DNA of 19,375 bases from positions 1 through 19,375 of the forward strand of contig JBJXFX010000030.1 of the NCBI GenBank assembly GCA_046152925.1, in the 5' to 3' direction. This DNA is from CAMAUF01 sp046152925 (GTDB lineage: Bacteria; Chloroflexota; Dehalococcoidia; Tepidiformales; Tepidiformaceae). Below the pieces are notes generated by a model, which was not told where the DNA came from, made no database searches, and worked only from the letters and a program-made list of their open reading frames with translations. Numbering within the stretch: the first letter of the stretch is position 1; each line of letters begins with the position of its first letter. This document shows, one piece after another, positions 1 to 7,220 of the stretch. The position numbers and the translations under genes were made by a program.

Positions 1-29
1 GCGAGAAGGTTGGCGGTGAGGGTGATCAT
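1..29 (-). CDS. 5' end of an unidentified gene leaving the window
   Basis: A minus-strand ATG at 27-29 opens a frame reading MITLTANLL before the window ends. Upstream on that strand lies a GGAGGAA Shine-Dalgarno-like sequence about 11 bases before the ATG, inside a hairpin. Nine residues are too few for a product call. The leader structure and the absence of any competing frame are the only support. Confidence 0.35.
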
Positions 30-64
30 AGGTGGTGACGTTCCTCCGAAAGGAGATGCCACCT
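30..64 (-). promoter_or_regulatory. Hairpin leader that pairs the ribosome-binding site of the left-edge gene
   Basis: On the minus strand, AGGTGG (59-64) can pair with CCACCT (30-35), which directly abuts the ATG at 27-29. Inside, CTCC (52-55) pairs with GGAG (44-47) around a four-base TTTC loop. The inner GGAG is the core of the only Shine-Dalgarno-like sequence, so the folded leader would hide the ribosome-binding site. Translational control is an inference from this pairing. No known riboswitch motif was recognised. Confidence 0.4.
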
Positions 65-161
65 ACGCCACATCACCGGCCCCGCGACCACCAATCCCGC
101 GCTGTCGCTGCGGCGCATCCGCACCGCGACGGTAACGGAGCGGCCTCGGTGCTCGCAGCTC

Positions 162-268
162 GGGTCGCGAGCTTCAGACGGGCACCTCTCGCAACTCGCG
201 AACGGACATCCTCGCCGCAGTCACAACGCCCGTCGTGCTGGCCGCTGGGTCGCAAGCTTCAGGCGACC
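162..268. repeat. Two imperfect 19-base direct repeats with a hairpin in the second copy
   Basis: GGGTCGCGAGCTTCAGACG (162-180) recurs as GGGTCGCAAGCTTCAGGCG (247-265), 17 of 19 bases identical and 85 bases apart. In the second copy GGTCGC (248-253) and GCGACC (263-268) form a perfect 6-base inverted repeat around a 9-base loop. They lie in the roughly 275-base gap between the left-edge gene and the gene at 305-751, which holds no other convincing gene. They may be REP-like elements or part of the leader or promoter region. Confidence 0.4.
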
Positions 269-304
269 GCGGTGCTCACGCCCGCTCGGTCGCCGGTCCA
301 GCCT

Positions 305-751
305 TTATCCCGGCGGCGCAAAGGCATCGAGCAGGCGGCCCAGCACGTGGATGTCGAGCGTCGAGCTCGCCTCGTCCAAGTGGGTCACGAGGAGCCGTTC
401 GAGCACGCTGCGAATCGCGGCGCGCTCTTGGGCGTCCCTGAACAACCGCTCTCGCGACTCCAGATGGAACAAGAATTGGTCGAGGTAGTACTCCTCGCCG
501 TGCCCCGCTAACGCGAGCCGCACCAACCCGGGCAAGAAGTACCTGTACGCCTCGGCGTTCGCCATGCAGACGGGGTCCCATGCCGCCGAGCCGAGCTCCG
601 CGAGCGAGACGGTCTCGGGGGTGAGCCCCTGCAGCGTCTCCTCGTGCTCTTCGCACTCGTCGCAGCGGCAGTCGCCGGTCATCTTCGCGGGGCGTGGATG
701 CCGGAAAAGGTCGCCGACCAACCCGACAAGCGCCGCATCCGTCGCATCCAT
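305..751 (-). CDS. Small cysteine-motif protein, resembles DUF6714 family
   Basis: A protein of 148 residues with no signal peptide or membrane segment. Residues 28-36 read CRCDECEEH, a compact Cys/His cluster that could hold a metal. It is followed by a segment (about 45-82) containing AEAYRYFLPGLVRLAL. The order of Cys-rich motif and then an 'A-RYFLP' helix resembles what I remember of the DUF6714 family, which has no known function; this match is from memory. The gene lies 36 bases downstream of the FDOR gene on the same strand and may share its transcript. There is no Shine-Dalgarno sequence before the ATG. Instead a TAAGCT hexamer sits 7 bases upstream (759-764), consistent with a leaderless transcript. 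Confidence 0.65.
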   Translation of the reverse strand: MDATDAALVGLVGDLFRHPRPAKMTGDCRCDECEEHEETLQGLTPETVSLAELGSAAWDPVCMANAEAYRYFLPGLVRLALAGHGEEYYLDQFLFHLESRERLFRDAQERAAIRSVLERLLVTHLDEASSTLDIHVLGRLLDAFAPPG

Positions 752-787
752 GCACGTTAGCTTAGCCGCGCGGGGGCCCGCCGGGTG

Positions 788-1186
788 TCACGCGAGAGGG
801 TCGAGCCGGAAGACCGGATGGTCGGCCGGGTCGGGAAGCTGCTTGAAGTAGCCTTCGACCACGCGCCCTGCCACCGGACGATACGCCTCGATGATCGGCG
901 GGCGCTCCGCGATGGGCACCTCCGTCGCCTGGAAGCGCTCGACCTTGCCCTTCGCGCGGAGCTCGCCGGCGCCACTCGCCCGGAGGTTTTTCACCCAGAA
1001 CGCCTCGCCGCGGGTCGAAACGAGGTACTTCTGCCCGCGTACGGTGACGGGGACGACGGGGATCGAGACCGGCTTGCCGCTCTTGCGTCCGGTGGTCACC
1101 AACGTTTGGGAGCCGCCGAAGCCGAAGCGCATCGCCAGTTTATTGAAAAGGAGCCGCTGAAACGCCGGGGGTTTGAGATAGGCCAT
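788..1186 (-). CDS. Nitroreductase / F420H2-dependent oxidoreductase (FDOR, DUF385) family protein
   Basis: A protein of 132 residues beginning MAYLKPPAFQ. The start was chosen at 1184-1186 because a strong GGAGGAG lies 5 bases upstream on the minus strand; a longer frame upstream lacks such a site. The segment TLVTTGRKSGKP is the family hallmark, followed by beta-strand-rich sequence with GQKYLVSTRGEAFWVKNLR. This pattern defines the split beta-barrel FDOR/DUF385 proteins, many of which use deazaflavin F420 to reduce quinones, nitro compounds or other electrophiles. Substrate and actual cofactor (F420 or flavin) cannot be read from sequence. The gene is divergent from the ABC exporter genes across about 157 bases that must hold both promoters. 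Confidence 0.8.
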   Translation of the reverse strand: MAYLKPPAFQRLLFNKLAMRFGFGGSQTLVTTGRKSGKPVSIPVVPVTVRGQKYLVSTRGEAFWVKNLRASGAGELRAKGKVERFQATEVPIAERPPIIEAYRPVAGRVVEGYFKQLPDPADHPVFRLDPLA

Positions 1187-1290
1187 GGCCGCTCCTCCGG
1201 ATCCGAAGATGGGGGGCATCGTACAGACTCCTGCGCGGCCTGTGGCGACCAATTTGGCCGCGCGGCCAGGTTGTTATGGCTCCACACCTT

Positions 1291-1308
1291 CACGTTCGCG
1301 TAAACGTG
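1291..1308. promoter_or_regulatory. Inverted repeat upstream of the ABC exporter genes
   Basis: CACGTT (1291-1296) and AACGTG (1303-1308) form a perfect dyad with a 6-base spacer. It lies 35 bases before the TTG start of the exporter operon, in the region between it and the divergent FDOR gene. The geometry suits a dimeric repressor. No regulator gene is adjacent, so the operator role is inferred. Confidence 0.35.
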
Positions 1309-1343
1309 TGATAGATTCGGGGCTCAGGGAAGAGGGATCTCCG

Positions 1344-3260
1344 TTGCGTATCTTGTTGCGACTGTTCGGGTACATGCGCCCGTACCGGAAACAGCTCGGC
1401 CTCGCATTGCTGTGCGTGGTCGTTGCCGCCGTCCTCACCATGGCGAGCCCGTTGCTCGTCCGTTACGCGATCAACTTCGGGCTCGACCCGCAGCGTGACG
1501 CCAACGGCAAGCTCATCGGCCTCGATGGCAACCAATCGTTGCTCATCTTCGGCGCGCTGAGCATCGTCGCGTTCGCCGTCGGCCGCGGCCTCGTCCAGTT
1601 CGGCCAGCAATACCTCGGCGAGTCCGTCGGTCAGCGGCTGGCATACGACATCCGTAACGCCATCTATAACAACCTTCAGAGCTTGAGCTACGCCTACCAC
1701 GACACCGTGCAGACCGGGCAAATCATGTCCCGGGTCACGCAGGACGTGGAGAGCATCCGGATGTTCGTCTTCATGGGCATCATCCGGCTCCTCTTTATCT
1801 TCCTCATCCTGGCGATCGCGATCACGGGGATGTTCATCATCCATTGGCCTCTGGCGCTCGTGAGCATCGTCTCGGTCCCGATCATCGGGTTTATGTCGTT
1901 CTGGATGGCCAAGGCGGTCCGGCCGATCTGGATGGAGATCCAGCAGAACATGGCCGAGATGACGCAGGTCGCGGAAGAGGGCCTCAGCGGCATCCGCGTC
2001 GTCAAAGCGTTTGCGCAGGAAGACTGGGAGAGCAAGAAGTTCCGCGACGCCTCGCGCAAGCAGGCCGACCTCAGCCTCCGGGCGTCGCTGGTCCAGGCCC
2101 GCGTCCAGCCGATCATGCAGAACCTCAGCATCTTGCAGGTCGCCGTCACGGTTGGCGTCGGCGCCTACTTCATCTCCAAGGGGACGCTGGGCGCGACCGA
2201 CCTCCTCACGTTCACCCTCTGGCTCAACCTCCTCCAGATCCCAATCCGGACTATCGGGTTCTCCGTGACGTTCATCGCCCGCGCACAGACATCGTGCGAG
2301 CGCATCTTCGAACTGCTCGATGCGCAGTCCGCGGTCCAGGAGAAGCCCGGCGCACCTGCGCTGCAGGGCGTCACGGGTCACGTCCGCTTCGAGGACGTCG
2401 CGTTCGGTTACGACAATCTGAGCGCCGTGCTCAACGGGATCACGATCGATGCCAAGCCCGGCTATGTCATCGCGCTCCTTGGCCCGACGGGCTCCGGTAA
2501 GTCCACGGTCGTGAACCTCATCCCGCGCTTCTACGATGTCACGGCTGGCCGGATCACGATCGACGGCACCGACATCCGCGACATCACCTTGGAGTCGCTC
2601 CGCAAGAACGTCGGCATCGTGCAGCAAGACGTCTTCCTGTTTATTGGGACGATCCGCGACAACATCGCCTATGGGCGGCCAGAAGCCACGCAGGAAGAGG
2701 TGGAGCGCGCCGCAAAAGCCGCCCGCATCCACGACTTCATCGTCAGCTTGCCCTATGGCTACGAAGAGTGGGTCGGCGAACGCGGCGTGACGCTCTCGGG
2801 TGGCCAGAAGCAGCGCATCGCGATCGCGCGGATGCTGCTCACCGACCCGCGGATCCTCGTGTTCGACGACTCCACATCGAGCGTCGACACGCAGACCGAG
2901 ATGCTCATTCAGCAGGCGCTGAATGAGCTGATGACGGGCCGGACGACGTTCGTTATCGCCCAGCGGCTGCGGACCGTGGTCCGCGCCGACGAGATCATCG
3001 TGCTTGAACGCGGCCAAATCGTGCAGCGCGGCAAACACTCAGAACTCCTGGAACAGCCGGGCCTCTATCGCCAGATTTACGAGCTCGAACTGAAAGACCA
3101 GGAGGAGGCGCTCGGCGCTGCAACTGCAGCCGCAGCCGTCGCAGCCGCGAACGGGTCTGGGGGCAACGGGCACGTGCCTGTCCCAGTGTTGGAGCAGCGC
3201 TCCGCGACTCGGGCGCAAGAACCAGCCGGCGTACCCGCCGGCGGCGCGGGAGGGGTCTAG
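1344..3260 (+). CDS. ABC exporter half-transporter with degenerate ATP site (subunit A)
   Basis: A type IV (MsbA-like) half-transporter of 638 residues. The six-helix membrane domain spans about residues 15-320 and the nucleotide-binding domain about 340-580. Walker A is GPTGSGKST (380-388), the Q-loop Gln is 428 and the signature LSGGQ is 484-488. Walker B reads ILVFDDS, so the catalytic Glu is replaced by Asp509. The switch His is replaced by Gln540 (IAQRLRT). These are the hallmarks of the degenerate-site subunit in heterodimeric exporters such as TM287/288 and LmrCD. The start is TTG at 1344, with AGAGGGA 6 bases upstream and the LRLFGYMRPY elbow helix immediately after; a longer frame from 1185 begins inside the divergent gene. 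The C-terminus is an Ala/Gly/Pro-rich tail. Two bases separate it from the partner gene. The substrate (drug, lipid or peptide) is unknown. Confidence 0.93.
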   Translation: MRILLRLFGYMRPYRKQLGLALLCVVVAAVLTMASPLLVRYAINFGLDPQRDANGKLIGLDGNQSLLIFGALSIVAFAVGRGLVQFGQQYLGESVGQRLAYDIRNAIYNNLQSLSYAYHDTVQTGQIMSRVTQDVESIRMFVFMGIIRLLFIFLILAIAITGMFIIHWPLALVSIVSVPIIGFMSFWMAKAVRPIWMEIQQNMAEMTQVAEEGLSGIRVVKAFAQEDWESKKFRDASRKQADLSLRASLVQARVQPIMQNLSILQVAVTVGVGAYFISKGTLGATDLLTFTLWLNLLQIPIRTIGFSVTFIARAQTSCERIFELLDAQSAVQEKPGAPALQGVTGHVRFEDVAFGYDNLSAVLNGITIDAKPGYVIALLGPTGSGKSTVVNLIPRFYDVTAGRITIDGTDIRDITLESLRKNVGIVQQDVFLFIGTIRDNIAYGRPEATQEEVERAAKAARIHDFIVSLPYGYEEWVGERGVTLSGGQKQRIAIARMLLTDPRILVFDDSTSSVDTQTEMLIQQALNELMTGRTTFVIAQRLRTVVRADEIIVLERGQIVQRGKHSELLEQPGLYRQIYELELKDQEEALGAATAAAAVAAANGSGGNGHVPVPVLEQRSATRAQEPAGVPAGGAGGV

Positions 3261-3262
3261 CC

Positions 3263-5230
3263 ATGGCAATGTTTGGTGGCGGAGCCGGCGCGGGCGGGTG
3301 GTCGACGGGCATCGGTGGGCAAAACATGGGCCCCCGCAATGCCGCGGGCCGCGGCGCCGACGGCTGGGACGACGATTACCTCGGCAAGGTCTATGACTCA
3401 GCGGTCATCAAGCGGCTCTGGCCGTACCTGATGCAGTACAAGATGCTGGCCTCGCTCGCCTTCGGGTCGATGGCCATCTCGGCACTTTCGAACTTCCTCC
3501 AGCCGCTGCTCATCGGCCTGGCCGTCAAGGCCGGGATCGAAGGCAACACCGATAGGATCTGGCTCCTCGGTACGATCATGGTCGTCATGGCCGTGGTCGG
3601 CGGGGTGGCGTCGTTCCTGCAGCAGTGGTCAACGGCGAAGATGGGCAACCGGCTCCTGCTCCAACTCCGGACCGAAATGTACGAACACATGCAAGGCCTT
3701 TCGCTCTCGTTCTACGACGAGATGGAAGTCGGCCGCATGATCAGCCGCCTCACGAGCGACGTCACGGTGATGCAAGAGCTGCTGACCAGCGGCTCGCTCA
3801 CCTTCGCAGCCGACTTCGTTGGCCTCGCTGTCGTGGTCGTTGTCTTGCTCGGCCTGGACTGGCATCTCGCGCTGGTGACCTTCGCGATCGTGCCGCCGCT
3901 CGTCGTCGTCATGGCCTACTGGTCGAAGCGCGCCCGCCAGGCATTCGTCAACGTCCGCATCAAGATCAGTGCGCTCTATGGCACGCTCGCCGAGAACCTG
4001 AACGGCGTCCGGGCGATTCAGTCGATGTCACGCGAAGGCGAGAACGCCAAGCGGTTCGACGCGCTCAACCAAGACAACCGCAACGCCAACATCTGGGCCG
4101 GCATGATGAGCGCGGCGATCATGCCCATCATCGAAGTCTCGGTCGCGATCGCGACGGCGCTCGTCATCATCGTTGGCGGCCTCCGGGCGCTTCATGGCGA
4201 CACCGTGGACATCGCCAGCCTGTTCGCCATTCTGACGGCGTTCACGCTTTACGTGGGCCGCTTCTTCGACCCGATCCGCGACCTGGTCCTTCAATACACC
4301 ATGGTCCAACGGGCGATGGCCGGCGGCGAACGCATCTTCGAGGTGCTCGACACCGTCCCGCGCATCCAGGACAAGCCCGACGCCGTTGAGCTTGACGCCG
4401 TCGTCGGACGCGTTGACTTCGACCACGTGAACTTCCACTACGTCGAAAGCATCCCGATCCTCCGCGATGTCGACCTGCACGTCGCGCCCGGCGAGACGAT
4501 TGCGTTTGTCGGGCACACCGGCGCGGGCAAGACGACGATCACCTCCCTCGTCTCGCGTGGCTACGACGTGACGGGCGGCGCGATCCGGATCGACGGCCAC
4601 GACGTGCGCGACATCAAGCGCCGGTCGTTAACGCGCCACATGGGCGTCGTGCTCCAGAACCCGTACCTGTTCAGCGGGACCATCCGCGACAACATCGCCT
4701 ATGGGCGGCCAGAGGCGACTCCCGAGTCGATCGAAGAGGCTGCCCAGGCGGTCGGGGCGCACGACTTCATCTCCCGGCTGCCGAAGAAGTACGACACCGT
4801 CCTCCAGCAGCGCGGCCAAAACATCAGTGTTGGCCAGCGTCAGCTGATCAGCTTCGCGCGCGCCATCCTCGCGCAGCCGCGGATCCTGGTGCTCGACGAA
4901 GCGACGGCGTACGTCGACACGCAGACCGAGGTCATCATCCAGCGCGCGCTGCGCAGCCTGCTCAAGGACCGGACAAGCTTCGTGATCGCCCACCGCCTTT
5001 CGACCATCCGCGAAGCGGACCGGATCGTGGTCCTGGATAAGGGGTCCGTGGTCGAGGTCGGCAGTCACGACGAGCTTCTCGCCCGGGATGGCGTCTACGC
5101 GAACCTCTACAAGATGACCTATGCCCAGGAACAAGCGCGCAAGGACGAGGAGATGGCCGGCGAAGATGTCGCCTTTGCTCGCCGCCGCGCGGGCGAGCTG
5201 CAAGCGGCTCCGGCGGCGGGGGGCCAATAG
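3263..5230 (+). CDS. ABC exporter half-transporter with canonical ATP site (subunit B)
   Basis: A protein of 655 residues. A Gly-rich N-terminal tail of about 45 residues precedes a six-helix membrane domain (about 50-355) and a nucleotide-binding domain (about 375-615). Walker A is GHTGAGKTT (417-425), Walker B ILVLDEA has Glu546, and the switch His is His577 in IAHRLST. The signature is altered to ISVGQ (521-525). The canonical Walker A, Walker B and His pair in trans with LSGGQ of the upstream subunit, while the altered signature faces the upstream subunit's Asp/Gln site. The two genes therefore form one asymmetric heterodimer in the cytoplasmic membrane. The start ATG lies 2 bases after the upstream stop, with GGGAGGGG upstream, so translation is probably coupled. 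Transport direction and ATP use are known for the family; the cargo is not. Confidence 0.93.
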   Translation: MAMFGGGAGAGGWSTGIGGQNMGPRNAAGRGADGWDDDYLGKVYDSAVIKRLWPYLMQYKMLASLAFGSMAISALSNFLQPLLIGLAVKAGIEGNTDRIWLLGTIMVVMAVVGGVASFLQQWSTAKMGNRLLLQLRTEMYEHMQGLSLSFYDEMEVGRMISRLTSDVTVMQELLTSGSLTFAADFVGLAVVVVVLLGLDWHLALVTFAIVPPLVVVMAYWSKRARQAFVNVRIKISALYGTLAENLNGVRAIQSMSREGENAKRFDALNQDNRNANIWAGMMSAAIMPIIEVSVAIATALVIIVGGLRALHGDTVDIASLFAILTAFTLYVGRFFDPIRDLVLQYTMVQRAMAGGERIFEVLDTVPRIQDKPDAVELDAVVGRVDFDHVNFHYVESIPILRDVDLHVAPGETIAFVGHTGAGKTTITSLVSRGYDVTGGAIRIDGHDVRDIKRRSLTRHMGVVLQNPYLFSGTIRDNIAYGRPEATPESIEEAAQAVGAHDFISRLPKKYDTVLQQRGQNISVGQRQLISFARAILAQPRILVLDEATAYVDTQTEVIIQRALRSLLKDRTSFVIAHRLSTIREADRIVVLDKGSVVEVGSHDELLARDGVYANLYKMTYAQEQARKDEEMAGEDVAFARRRAGELQAAPAAGGQ

Positions 5231-5257
5231 CGGGACCCACTGGTGTAGGATCGCAAT

Positions 5258-5485
5258 GTGACTACCGCCGAGCTTCGGAAGCAGGCACGTCAGCGGCTCA
5301 ACCGCCTTTCGCCCGAGCACGTGGCGGCGGCGGCCGCATATCTTGCGGAACTTGAGGAACGCGAGTCGAGGGAGGCGACGGCTGAACTGCTCGCGATCCC
5401 CGGTTTCATCGAGGAGCTTGAGGAAGCAGAGCTAGAGGTCGCTCGGGGTGACGTTGTCGATTGGGACGACGTGGCGCTCCGGTAG
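5258..5485 (+). CDS. Putative type II antitoxin
   Basis: A 75-residue acidic, helix-rich protein rich in Glu and Ala: LSPEHVAAAAAYLAELEERES near the N-terminus and a DVVDWDDVALR tail. It starts at GTG 5258; an overlapping ATG at 5256 is followed at once by a stop. No DNA-binding fold is obvious, but size, charge and position just before a RelE-like gene are typical of antitoxins that wrap their toxin. The gap to the toxin start is 54 bases. The ribosome-binding site is weak (TAGGAT). The role is inferred mainly from the neighbour. Confidence 0.65.
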   Translation: MTTAELRKQARQRLNRLSPEHVAAAAAYLAELEERESREATAELLAIPGFIEELEEAELEVARGDVVDWDDVALR

Positions 5486-5539
5486 CGTCGATGTACAAGT
5501 GAGTTGGCGGGCGCAGGAGTCGGGTCGCAAGATTGGACC

Positions 5540-5806
5540 ATGGCACGCGAGTATCGAATCCAGCTTTCAAAGTCGGCCCATCGGTTCCACCAGCGCGCTG
5601 ACCCTTCGCTTCGCCACCGCCTGTCCACAGCTATCGACGAGCTGCGAGCAGACCCTCGACGCGCCGGTGTCATCGCGCTGCAAGGGCGCCTTGCTGGTCG
5701 ATTCCGCTACCGAGTCGGGGACTACCGAATCGTGTTTGAGGTTCACGACGACAAGCTGTTCGTCTCGGTCGTGAGCATCGCTCACCGCTCCGCCGTGTAC
5801 TACTAG
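5540..5806 (+). CDS. RelE/ParE-family type II toxin
   Basis: An 88-residue basic protein beginning MAREYRIQLSKSAHRF. The C-terminal half has RFRYRVGDYRIVFEV and VVSIAHRSAVYY, the conserved strand pattern of RelE/ParE toxins, including the Arg in RVGDYRI and the terminal HR-x3-Y motif. RelE members cleave mRNA in the ribosomal A site and ParE members poison gyrase; the sequence does not decide which. ATG 5540 was preferred over a TTG at 5504 because the family begins a few residues before the first strand, although no strong ribosome-binding site precedes it. Confidence 0.83.
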   Translation: MAREYRIQLSKSAHRFHQRADPSLRHRLSTAIDELRADPRRAGVIALQGRLAGRFRYRVGDYRIVFEVHDDKLFVSVVSIAHRSAVYY

Positions 5807-5850
5807 CCGAGCCTGTGTTTCTGCACGCCTTCCCTTGCCCTCCAGGATCG

Positions 5851-5865
5851 GATAGCATTGCTATC
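5851..5865. promoter_or_regulatory. Palindrome GATAGC-ATT-GCTATC before the acyl-CoA dehydrogenase-family gene
   Basis: Perfect 6-base arms with a 3-base spacer, ending 21 bases before the GTG start and just ahead of the TAGGAG ribosome-binding site. The site is AT-rich within very GC-rich flanks. It could be an operator or a short stem in the 5' leader. No regulator gene lies next to it. Confidence 0.4.
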
Positions 5866-5886
5866 TATCTTGACTAGGAGTCGCAC

Positions 5887-7173
5887 GTGACCGCGACCGC
5901 CACCAGCCCCACCGAAGCCGCCCCGGCAGAAGCCGGCATCTTCCCCGACTACCCCACCCTCCTCCGCAAGCCCCTCTCCCCGCGCGAGGCCAAGCTCCTC
6001 GAGCGCGCCCGCACCCACGCGGCCGACTTCCGCACGCGCGCCGACGAGCACGACCGCGAAAACTCGTTCCCCCACGAGAACTACGACGCGATGAAAGCGA
6101 GCGGCTATTCGACCATGACCCTCGCCCCGCAATACAGCGGCGAAGGCGTCGACCTGCTGGAGCTTTGCGCCTGCCAGGAACAGCTCGCCCAGGGCTGCAG
6201 CGGCACCGCGATCGGCATCAACATGCACATCTTCGTCCTCGGGTCGATGCAATACGACCTTGAGAACTCGGTGGCGCCCGACATGATGCGCCAGATGTTC
6301 CTCACGATGGCCGGCCAACAGAAGGTCATCATGAGCGGCAGCTTCAGCGAAAACGGCGCCGCCGGCGCCTACCTCCTCCCCCAGACGAAGGCCCGCAAGG
6401 TCGACGGCGGCTGGCTCGTGAACGGGCGCAAGAGCTACAACTCGAACGTCCCTGCGGCGGAGCTCGTCGGCGCCCTCGTCCACCTCGAAGGGCATCCGGA
6501 CGGCGACAGCCTCGTCTCGATGTGCGCGATGCCGAAGGGCACCCCGGGCCTCGACATCCAGGGCGCCGATAGCTGGGACGTGCTTGGCGTCCGCGCCAGC
6601 GGGAGCTACGACACCGTCTGGAAGGATGTCTTCGTCCCCGAAGCGATGATGCCGCCGGCCCAAGATGCGACCTCGACCTTCACGAACATGGCCGCCTTCG
6701 GCGCCTGGTTCGGCCTCACCCTGTCCTCGGTCTACCTCGGCGTCGCCCAGGCGGCCGTCGATTGGACCACGGACTACGTGAAGAGCCGCCGCCCACAGAG
6801 CGAAGAGCGCCCGCTCTCGCACATGGCGGGCATCCAATACCAGCTCGCCGAGATGCTAGCCCTTCAGGAAGCGAGCCGCGCCCTGATCCGGACCTCCGCC
6901 GAGCACTGGATGGCGAAGCCTTGGGGCGCCGCCGATGGCGGCTTCCACGCCGGCATCTGCAAGTACATCGTCACCAACAACAACGTCCGCGTGCTCAACC
7001 TGGCGATGGACATCGCCGGTGGGCCCGGGCTCTTCCGCAAGTTCGGCCTGGAACGGCTCTACCGCGACGTCCGCGCTGGCAAGGCGCACCCGCCGTCGGA
7101 CATGACGGCGCTGGAGTCGATCGCGAAGTACCACCTCGGCATCCCGAACGACTTCCGGCCGCGCTGGGGTTAG
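5887..7173 (+). CDS. Acyl-CoA dehydrogenase-family flavoprotein
   Basis: A protein of 428 residues with the three-part ACAD layout: helical N-terminal domain (about 30-145), beta domain with SGSFSENGAAGAYLLPQ and WLVNGRKSYNS (about 150-265), and C-terminal four-helix domain ending GGPGLFRKFGLERLYRDVRAG. The LERLYRDVRAG segment is the FAD-contacting C-terminal ACAD motif. Where most ACADs carry the IYEGT loop with the catalytic Glu, this protein has AHPPSDMTALE, so the base is absent or elsewhere, as in the Acyl-CoA_dh_2/DszC-HpaH-like flavoproteins. It may be a dehydrogenase of unusual acyl-CoAs or a flavin-dependent monooxygenase; the substrate is unknown. The start is GTG at 5887 with TAGGAG 6 bases upstream. 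It is monocistronic, between a toxin gene and a convergent gene. Confidence 0.85.
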   Translation: MTATATSPTEAAPAEAGIFPDYPTLLRKPLSPREAKLLERARTHAADFRTRADEHDRENSFPHENYDAMKASGYSTMTLAPQYSGEGVDLLELCACQEQLAQGCSGTAIGINMHIFVLGSMQYDLENSVAPDMMRQMFLTMAGQQKVIMSGSFSENGAAGAYLLPQTKARKVDGGWLVNGRKSYNSNVPAAELVGALVHLEGHPDGDSLVSMCAMPKGTPGLDIQGADSWDVLGVRASGSYDTVWKDVFVPEAMMPPAQDATSTFTNMAAFGAWFGLTLSSVYLGVAQAAVDWTTDYVKSRRPQSEERPLSHMAGIQYQLAEMLALQEASRALIRTSAEHWMAKPWGAADGGFHAGICKYIVTNNNVRVLNLAMDIAGGPGLFRKFGLERLYRDVRAGKAHPPSDMTALESIAKYHLGIPNDFRPRWG

Positions 7174-7186
7174 GCCACCGCAAAGC

Positions 7187-7220
7187 GACGGGCGGCTACG
7201 TCAGAACGTGGCCGCCCGTC
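7187..7220. terminator. Shared terminator hairpin between convergent genes
   Basis: GACGGGCGGC (7187-7196) and GCCGCCCGTC (7211-7220) form a perfect 10-base stem. The 14-base loop contains ACGT-CAGA-ACGT, which can extend the helix. It fills the gap between the stops of the plus-strand flavoprotein gene (7173) and the minus-strand coiled-coil gene (7221). There is no run of T on either side, so the call rests on position and stem strength. Confidence 0.6.

Noticed and set aside
30..304. T-box or other known riboswitch in the leader of the left-edge gene
   Set aside because: AGGTGG is present but the invariant TGGNACCGCG T-box sequence is not, and no other known aptamer core was found.
1185..1343. 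N-terminal extension of the first ABC subunit from ATG 1185
   Set aside because: That ATG overlaps the start codon of the divergent FDOR gene, has no ribosome-binding site in the proper place, and the added residues do not resemble the family.
1290..3038. A 582-codon open frame antisense to the first ABC exporter gene
   Set aside because: Its translation is dominated by Asp, Arg, Glu and His with no domain motif, while the plus strand carries every ABC motif. It is a by-product of GC-rich codon use.
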